NCBI GenBank assembly: GCA_024734495.1
Contig: JALMQS010000089.1
Coordinates: 7,390,420-7,454,419, forward strand
Length of the DNA: 64,000 nt
Reading direction: 5' to 3'
Origin: Forficula auricularia
Taxonomy: Eukaryota > Arthropoda > Insecta > Dermaptera > Forficulidae
The notes under the pieces were generated by a model. It was not told where the DNA came from. It ran no database searches and saw nothing but the letters and a program-made list of their open reading frames with translations. Shown here one piece after another: positions 56,292 through 64,000 of the stretch (position 1 is the first letter of the stretch; every line of letters starts with the position of its first letter). The position numbers and the translations under genes were made by a program.

Positions 56292-59241
56292 AAGTATCTA
56301 GGCCCAGCCTTTGGGGTCGCTTTACAAGGCGGCCGCTTCTGGTTGTATACCCAGGCGCTGGTTCCTGATTGACCATACCATCATTAGTATCAATGCCGGC
56401 AGACTTGACAGGGCTCTGATTGTAGGTCGAGTTTTCACAGTTTGACATGTTGTAGTCGTTAACATCTGACTGAACATTGAATTCATTTTCCGATTTCCTT
56501 AAATCTACACGATTCCGTCTTACAATATCACCACTTTCCAATTGCACATTGTATGAGCGGGGGCTTCCATGTTTACTCAAAACTCGGCCAGGCTCCCAAT
56601 AATTTTTAATTTGGTTATGAATGGTGACGTTCTGACCTGGGTCAATATCCGACAAGGATTTAGAATTTTTATTAAAATGAGATTCGTTTAGACTAAGCCT
56701 ATTTTTTAACTTATCAACAACATCCTCACAAAGAGTGGGATTCAGCAAAGCTGTTGAAATGGGAATTTTTGTTTTGCAAATTCGGCTCATTAAAAGCTGT
56801 GCCGGGGAGTAATTGATGTGTTTTAAAGGTGTGTTTCGATATTGAAGCAGCGCCTCAAACACATTTTTCCCTTCCTCACAGGATTTTTTTACTATATTCT
56901 TAGCTATGCCCACAGCTTTTTCCGCCAAGCCGTTTGACCGCGGGTAGTTAGGGCTTCGTAATATAATTTTAAAATTCCATTCCTTCGAAAATTCTAGCAT
57001 TCGAAATCCGCCAAAGGGAATATTGTCGCAGGTCATCTCATCAGGACATCCAAATTTTGCAAAAATTGATTTTAATTTTATAATTACTTCATTAGCAGAC
57101 TTGTTTTTTAAAAGCACAACCTCTAGCCAGTTTGAGTAAGCATCGATCACAACTAGATAAATATGGTCAGCGTAAGAAAAAATATCAGCCGCGATCCTCT
57201 GCCAGGGCCTTTCAGGGATCTGGTATGGCAGCAAGGGCTCTCTGATATTTTTTCTCGCAAACTTTTCACATATTTTACACTTTTTAATTAAGTTCTCAAT
57301 ATCTTGGTTCATCAAGGGCCAGTAAAATATCTGCCTTGCTCTCAGTCTCACTTTGTCAATGCCAATATGGCCTTCATGTAGCTTGCTAAGCATTAAAGAC
57401 CGTGAATTTTTTGGAACAACTAATTTATTTCCGAAGAATAAGAGATCATTACAGACCAAAAGGTGATCCTTGAGTTTAAAAAATTGACGAATAGAAAGGG
57501 GAATTTTATGTTTATCTGGCCATCCAGAGTTAACAAAGTTAATCACTGTGCTCAAATCCGGGTCAGCTTCAGTTGCTTGCTTTAGCTCTAATTTTATTTC
57601 ATCTGAGATAGGCAAATAGTTTACCAGCGAATGAATTGCAAATTCTAACTCAGAGTCAGTGTTACACTCCGTAGTAGGTAACTGAGCTCTGGATAAAGTG
57701 TCCGCTATACATAAATACTTTCCAGCTTTATATTTTACAATTATATCATATTTTAATAATCTTAAACGTAAACGTTGTAATCTGGGAGTTACAAAATACA
57801 AATCTTTTTTAAAAATCGATTCAAGAGGTTTATGGTCACTATGGATCAAAACATTCTTTACACCATAAATCAGGAAGTGAAACTTAAGGCACGCGAAATC
57901 GATCGCTAACATTTCTTTTTCAATTTGTGCATATTTAACTTCACTTTTGGTTAAGCTGCGTGAACAAAATGCTATTGGGTGACCGTGCTGTAAAAGGCAC
58001 GCCCCTAAACCGTCCTTGGACGCGTCGGTTTCAATTTCAATATCAGCAGAAGGGTCAAAAAATGACAGAACAGGCGCATGTGTCAATAAATATTTTAGTT
58101 GGGATGTCGCGTTGTCATGTTCTTCAGTCCATGACCATTCTACGTGTTCACATGTTAATTCTCGCAACGGGGCAGTTACCTTTGACAAATTTGGGATAAA
58201 TTTGCCTAAATATTTGGCCATCCCCAATAACCTTAAGATGTCATTTTTTTGTTGGGGTTTTGGCATTTTTTCAATCGCTTTAACATAGGATTCATGCCGC
58301 TCTATCCCTTTTTGTGAGAACAACTGACCCATGAATTTAACCTGCCTTGATTTGAATTGAATTTTTTCTTTATTGAATTTAATATTAAATTTTTTTGCCC
58401 GTTCAAGAACCACCCTTAAATTCTTGTCATGCTCCTGCTCTGTTGACCCAGTAATTATTAAATCGTCAAAATATATACCTACACCATCAATATCTCCGAA
58501 CATTTCATAGTTCCTCTTTTGGAACACTTCTGGGGCCGAGCTAATTCCAAAAGGTAGTCTTTGAAACCGATAGCGTCCAAAGGGCGTTCCAAAGCTACAG
58601 TACTCCGAACTCTCATCGGTGATTTTCACTTGAAAGTACCCATCTTTCATATCTAAGACCGTAAAGTAAGATTTATTTGACAGCTTACTAGCTATCTCCT
58701 CCACAGTTGGAATTAGAAAATGTTCCCTGTTAATCGCGGCATTTAAATATTTCGGATCTAAACACAGTCTTAAATCTTTATTTTTTTTCGACTATAACCA
58801 AAGGATTTAGCCACTCAGTTGGTTTGTCGATTTTGGCTATAATCCCTTCTCTTTCTAACTGTTCCAATTTAGCTTTTACCCGTGAATGCAGGGTCAGGGG
58901 TATGCGCCTTATTGGCTGGATGTGCGGAACAGCGTCTTTTTTTAATACAATTTTGTGAGGGAAGGGAAATTCTCCTAAGCCCTCAAAAACCATAGGGTAC
59001 TCTTTAATAATGTCCTCAAGTGTGCTAAAATTACCATGTCCCAACATGTCCACCCTTTTGATCAATCCAAGGCCTACACATCCATTTAATCCCAATAGGG
59101 GCATTTGACCCTTGTTATCTACCACCATAAAATGAACTTTGGTTGACTTACCCTTGTCCCTGCATTCTAAGGTGACTTCGCCAACTGGCTTTATTTTAAA
59201 ATTTTCACTACCATATGCAACTAAGATTGCATTTGATTTTA
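56290..59241 (-). pseudogene. pol: Ty3/gypsy pol (PR end, RT, RNase H, IN), one frameshift
   Basis: The frame runs from the gap at 59241. First comes the protease C-terminal part (LLGLNGCVGLGLI), then the RT start (ILKKDAVPHIQPIRRIP-type proline block, EWLNPLVIVEKK). A run of eight A at about 58767-58774 is one base short, giving a stop. The next frame continues with VLDMKDGYFQV, LPFGISSAPEVFQ, the YFDD catalytic site (about 58473) and GMAKYLGKFIPNLS. RNase H shows TDASKDGLGACLLQ and IHSDHKPLE. Integrase has a zinc-binding HEGH and CKIC, catalytic Asp in AADIF and CDNIPFGG, and Glu in NGLAEKAV, then a GPY/F-like tail (PGRVLSKHGSPRSYNV). Apart from the homopolymer slip the 804-residue frame is intact. 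Confidence 0.93.
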
Positions 59242-59341
59242 NNNNNNNNNNNNNNNNNNNNNNNNNNNNNNNNNNNNNNNNNNNNNNNNNNNNNNNNNNN
59301 NNNNNNNNNNNNNNNNNNNNNNNNNNNNNNNNNNNNNNNNN
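59242..59341. other. Assembly gap (100 N) inside the gypsy element
   Basis: Exactly 100 Ns. It removes the protease N-terminus, gag and the 5' LTR, so the true gap is likely several kilobases. Confidence 0.95.
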
Positions 59342-61070
59342 AAATTAATTTTAATTTAAGATTGGTAATATATTATAATATTCTATTCACATCTCCCTCT
59401 TGGGGATAAAAATTTCGATTTAGCTATGAAACCCCAGGAATTGGGGAAGAATAGAAAATCAAATATTGCATTTGAAGTTATTTTAATGTTCAGAAATAAA
59501 AATTCATACCCTTTATCAAGATCATAAAGATTGAGTTTTAATAATCGATTTAAAAAGAAAAAGTTTATTATGAAATATTATTTTCATTTATAGATTTTCA
59601 TTGCGATTTTCTACTTCTCTAAACAGTAAAGGTATAAAGCTGACACTTTTTATTTTTAATTCAAAGAAATCAATACTATGTTAAAAATCAACTGGTGTGT
59701 TCAGCACATGACTTTCACATTTTCATTTATTTAAAGTCATCGCGACACTACTAATTTTCACTCCCTTCCTTTTTTCGTTTTATTTTCTCAAAAACGGCTC
59801 TAACGATTTTTTAAAGATTAGTGTATTTATCAAGTGTCATGAGTTAATAGTTGTGTCAAATTTTTAATCTGATTGTAAAAAAGAAGGGGTGTAAATTAGT
59901 CAGCGTCCTAAAATAAATATTTTAATAGTTCATATCTCGTCTTCGGAAAATCGCATATTTTGAAATTTAAAAAAACTTGGGCTACTCCAGAGGCTACAAG
60001 AAGTATAAACAAGATTTTTTTAGGCGCAGCGAAACCCCTTACTTTACACCCCTTTCCTCTATTTCAATCCGATTAAAAATTTGACAACCATATAGGGGGT
60101 ACATACGTACATATGCATACATACTTACATATGTACGCACTGACGAATGGATTTTTGGCCAATTTTTGGCCCCTGGGGACCTCAATTTCCGGTTTTATGT
60201 CCTAAATCCGGTTTCCAACTATTAAGGGCATCCGATTCCTTCCACCTAGAAGCTACAAAATGAAATTAACTTTTTTTCATCTCTGAGATACAAGCTCTCA
60301 AAGAGTCAGGATCTAGACAGGGCATCACAATACTTCCACATTATATTCTATGAATATAAATGTGAAGGTAAAAAACCAGATGTTAAGAGTTTTCAAGAAA
60401 TGTGGCCGGGCGGAAATCACATAAACTGACTTGAAAATTGGCTTAATTAATGCGATATTCCTCTATATAACAAAACAATTTTGAAAACACGCTACTTCAA
60501 CTTAAAATAAGTCCTGATCTCCAAAGATTATCTTTGTGGGATCTCAATAGGAATGGATTAGTGTGTAGACCGCACTACTTTTAGTTAAAACCACATATTC
60601 TTTAGAAATCAAATCCTAACAATTTCCCTTTCAAACCAAACCATCAATGTTTCGAGGGATAAAAAATAATCGCTCACTGAAACTTGCTAACCACAATGAT
60701 TCAAAAACACATAATAAGCTGATCGTCTTCTGATGTGCCACCCACTTGGCTTTGACATATGAATCCCGCCCCTCACTGACATATTTAATATTTAATAAAA
60801 TTATTTATAATCATATAGGAGAGGGGGCTTAGTTTTTGCATTTTAGACCTCGGGGTCGCACTGATCATGTATACAAAATTTGATTGAGTTTGGTACAAGA
60901 TCCTATATTTTCATTTTTTGACAACGGTTACAAGCGGTATATCGATTTTGAAACTAAAAACTTAACAACTGTGCTGGCTTTATTTCTAAATTAAGTTATA
61001 CTCTGTCCGACTCTGATATGGAGATACACCAAAAAACACATACGTGCAAAACAGATAATCGAATTTTCTA
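59342..61070. other. AT-rich flank of the gypsy element with repeats
   Basis: No gag-like frame is seen right of the gap, so the element's 5' end should lie within it. The region has a CATA/TACG-rich patch (60095-60145). 60715-60925 is another copy of the TTTTTGCATTTTAGACC repeat family (compare 36210 and 31690). Confidence 0.5.
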
Positions 61071-61223
61071 ATGAATTTTGTCTATGACGCCCACAAAAAT
61101 ATTTTTGTATTTCTACACTTGGCTCTCTATGATCTTGAGGCGGCCGAAGACTGGGAGCTGTATGTTTACAAGCGGAAGAAAAAAGTTAGATTCGAAGATC
61201 TGAGCCGAGGAATAAAAGGATGA
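61071..61223 (+). CDS. Small ORF of 50 codons, unknown
   Basis: An ATG-to-TGA frame (MNFVYDAHKN start; ALYDLEAAEDWELYVYKRKK; RFEDLSRGIKG end) with an acidic then basic, charged C-terminal half and locally raised GC. The composition is more protein-like than other short frames here, and it could be a transposon or gene exon remnant. No family recognised; no ribosomal or splice support. Confidence 0.2.
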   Translation: MNFVYDAHKNIFVFLHLALYDLEAAEDWELYVYKRKKKVRFEDLSRGIKG

Positions 61224-63273
61224 TGTGGAACTTCAGGCAATTCAAGCAAATTGAAGAGCACCTGTACGGAATTTGAGATGATTTTTTTTTTTTTGAGCCG
61301 CTTCGGCGTCTTGTCATGATGAGAGAGAACCACACGAACCTAGAATTTAGAAAAAAATTATTTCATCGACAAACTGAAAAAAAAATAATTTTGATATCTT
61401 AGGTATTTTGTACATAGTGTTTCAACTTTGTAGAGAATTTATATTTATTTCGAGAACTCCCTAGTACTAAAATAAGAGATATTTAATTTTTCACCAAAAT
61501 ATGCTACTTTATAGTCCAAATATAATATATCGCTGCTGATAATCTAGCCATAGTATTTTGAAATGGGTAAAAAAACGTGCATTTTAAATTACAATACCTA
61601 ACATATTTATTTTCATGAATAATACTATTATTAATTTTTTTGTATAGGGATACCCATATGCCCCTTTCGACAGGTTATTTTTTACATATTCAATATATAC
61701 TCATAAATAATATTCTCATCTATTTGAAAATCAATATTATTTCTAAACGCCATTAATAACAAAATAATAATAAAACAATTTAAATGATGTTTTCGTTTTG
61801 TTACTAATGTAACGTAATCGTTGTATTACCATATAATAAAGTTAAGGAACTTTAGAGCAACAAAAATGGTATCACTGAGACAATAATAGTGATGTTCATC
61901 CCATTCTTATTACCTATCAATGGATTTATTTGACTATAAGGTAATACTTAGACTCTAAATTTAGAATTCTTGCTTAACATGACAAATTTGTTGAGGGGTA
62001 ATTCTATTAACTATTATTTTTGTTTTTCTATTTTTTTTTTATTGACCTATAGTCCCGGGGAACCCCAAACCTCTCCCTTTATGGAATCCCTGGGATTGCG
62101 CGGAACCCAGATTGAGAAACATTGCTGTAAAGATTGAAGGTAGACAATAAAAGAGTGTGTCTTCTTCTTTTGTAAGATATTATAAGTTTCTTATCAATGC
62201 AGATAGTTAAAATTTATTGTATGCTTTGAAATTGCGTCACATTTTAATAGGAGTCACTCAGAGAAGGAAATTTAACTCGGTTCCTTTTACATCTTACGAG
62301 TATATTTATTCGATTATTATTCTAACCGCGATATTTCAGGTGGATAGTTATTTATGTTGACGATAAATGGAATTACAATGCCGATCGAATAGAAATTAGG
62401 ATAATTAAATGAGAGAGAGGGAAACTCAAAACAGATGAGAGATGGGTCGTGGTTCTACATGAGATGTGTCCCCCAAGAAGGATTGGCACTAATCCAGGTG
62501 GCAAACGCAATCAGAGTCTGCATTCGCAATAACATCCTGCGACTGAGGAATTATTCAACAATTGATCTCAATCGCTTTCCACTGATAAGCAATTTCGAAG
62601 TAATCTTTTGCTTAGGATTTTTTCTTTTTTCTTTGGTCTACATCAGACTTGTGCTTTCAAACTTCGAAGACCATGCAGTCCAAAAAATTTTCTAGAAAGA
62701 GCGCGGCCCATAGGCCCTAGTCGAGGGGATCTTAGCTAAGTTTTGACAATTTCTGAAAAATACCTTTCGAAATGTGATTTTAAAGCATTTTTTATCATTT
62801 ATTTACATTATAAATTCAACTTCTTATTTTATATAACAAACAATTGTTGTCTTTTCATGCATTTGAACAAAAGTAACACAATTGTACACCAAATACAATT
62901 TAGAGCAGTTGTTATTGTTTATTTTATTTATTAAATTAAACGGCATAGCATGGCTACAATAATATAAAAACAATTTGTAAGTAAAAGTTAATTTTTATTT
63001 AAATTTACTACTATCAAAATAATTTAAATTATACATATTTATCAGAAAAAGATCCAAGTCCAAAAAACATATCTAATGACTCCTGTGGTCTTGCTCATTT
63101 TCTATTAATTTATCATTCTTGCTTAATCGAATTTGGTCAAAGTGTCACATAGTTGAATAATCTCAGTCTATTTCTAAATTTAGCTTTTGTCACAATCATT
63201 GCAGAAAATCTACTTTCAGCCAATTAAGTGGTATGGAAAATGGAAGCAACAATTTGATAGCTTTTTCACTTAA
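61224..63273. other. AT-rich DNA with element ends
   Basis: A hAT-type terminus (CAGCAATGTTTCTCAATCTG on the minus strand) finishes at 62127; its other end was not found. A fragment with ACAATAAAAGAGTGTGTCTT (62143) is a solo piece of the hammerhead repeat. 62400-62720 is GC-richer and carries an 86-codon ORF without a recognised domain. Confidence 0.45.
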
Positions 63274-63872
63274 GGGAATTCGAGACAGCTTATAGTGATC
63301 TTCGAGAAAATCTTTTGTTTTTCTCCAGAGTGACAACTTCGCGTAGTAAATTTTTTAACAAAAAAATTTGTTAATAATAAGGTTAATTTCGAATAAAAAA
63401 TCTTTGTTTTGATAATATTAATAAAAAAGAATATTGAGATAATGTTTTTCTCATTATAAAAAAATGTATTTAACACAAAAACGATTTCAAGAAATAGAGT
63501 TGGAATTCTACACTAGTTCTTTTGTTATATTCTGTTGGCTGCAAATATCTTTTTATTATTACTTTTATGAATAACTTAATTAACTAGGCTGTCAAATCTA
63601 TTGAAAAATATATCATTCGATTCATAAAAGTTGAATTATTGATCTGTATAAATTTGTTGAAAATGGTATAAATTGTATAGAAGTTATAGTTGCTTTAAAA
63701 GCTTCGTCAATTTACTTCCATTTTTAAAATGACAATTTTCAATAATTTATTTCTTGGTAATGGGACAGACAATAAAATTCAAATTTCGGGAAAAAATATT
63801 TAATACATCAATGATTAGATGGTAAAAATTTGAGAATTTTCTTATAAAAATGATAAACAGTCCCGAACCTCC
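63274..63872. mobile_element. TTAA-flanked non-autonomous element, copy 2
   Basis: Homologous to 28011-28550 along its length, with about 60 extra bases near 63350-63430. Ends GGGAATTCGAGAC and GTCCCGAACCTCC; flanks TTAA (left, 63270-63273) and TTAT (right). Shared interior blocks include CGATTTCAAGAAATAGAGTT and TGGGACAGAC. The 68-codon minus ORF has no domain. Confidence 0.7.
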
Positions 63873-64000
63873 TTATAGTAGGATATTAATTGTAAATTAG
63901 GATCCAAAATTTTGGCAAATTATTTTTATTTTCATTAAATTTTATCTCTAAATTTTTGTCGATAATGAGAATACAATATAAGCTCGTTTTCTTATCTATC

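Noticed and set aside
62435..62695. 86-codon ORF ending at 62695
   Set aside because: Modest GC rise but no domain, and flanked by repeat fragments.
1..64000. CRISPR arrays, bacterial operons, riboswitches or integrated bacterial DNA
   Set aside because: No regularly spaced direct repeats, Shine-Dalgarno-led gene strings or bacterial-type ORFs; all real coding signal is intron-split or from eukaryotic transposons.

Overview
This window is AT-rich eukaryotic (arthropod, most likely insect) nuclear DNA with few exons and many transposable-element fragments. The evidence is intron-split animal genes with GT/AG splice sites, an insect-type Prickle C-terminus, and jockey-type LINE, mariner, Ty3/gypsy, hAT, PIF/Harbinger and Tigger-like repeats. 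The order cannot be fixed; a hemipteran is a guess. Two 100-N assembly gaps lie at 18077-18176 and 59242-59341.

Genes. (1) The 5' part of Mon1 lies on the minus strand. Exon 1 (3089-3343) carries the acidic N-terminus, and exon 2 (1534-1706) carries the start of the first longin domain. The rest lies off the left edge. Mon1 with Ccz1 activates Rab7. (2) The planar-cell-polarity gene prickle lies on the minus strand with four clear exons whose phases join: PET (19081-19375), LIM1 (16379-16530), LIM2 (13482-13679), and LIM3 plus C-terminus with a CAAX box (10954-11649). The exon with the start of the PET domain was not found. (3) A splice-bounded 57-codon exon of an unknown plus-strand gene lies at 29046-29216. 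(4) An ambiguous exon-like, GC-rich block lies at about 45998-46260.

Mobile elements. A Ty3/gypsy element on the minus strand has protease end, RT, RNase H and integrase (56290-59241, one frameshift) and a 3' LTR with a readable core promoter (55645-56280). Its 5' end is lost in the second gap. There is an internally deleted mariner (40861-41747), a LINE reverse-transcriptase C-terminus (44764-45412), jockey-like LINE 3' ends (4950-5125, 8528-8970, 45640-45705, 51780-52050), several MITEs with target-site duplications (TSDs), tRNA-derived SINE fragments, and large foldback elements (374-921, 17568-18680, 26218-27908).

The most interesting signal is a repeat family carrying compact hammerhead-ribozyme folds. 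The best copies are at 10661-10715 (+) and 54648-54707 (-), with degenerate copies at 10299-10353, 16986-17050 and 17207-17262. The core is CTGATGA, a stem II hairpin, GAAAC, TATA and GTC, and stem I can pair over about 9 bp with one bulged A. This matches the minimal type I hammerheads known from Penelope-like elements and retrozymes. No open reading frame accompanies the copies.

Long stretches between these features are AT-rich intron or intergenic DNA in which I see no gene.
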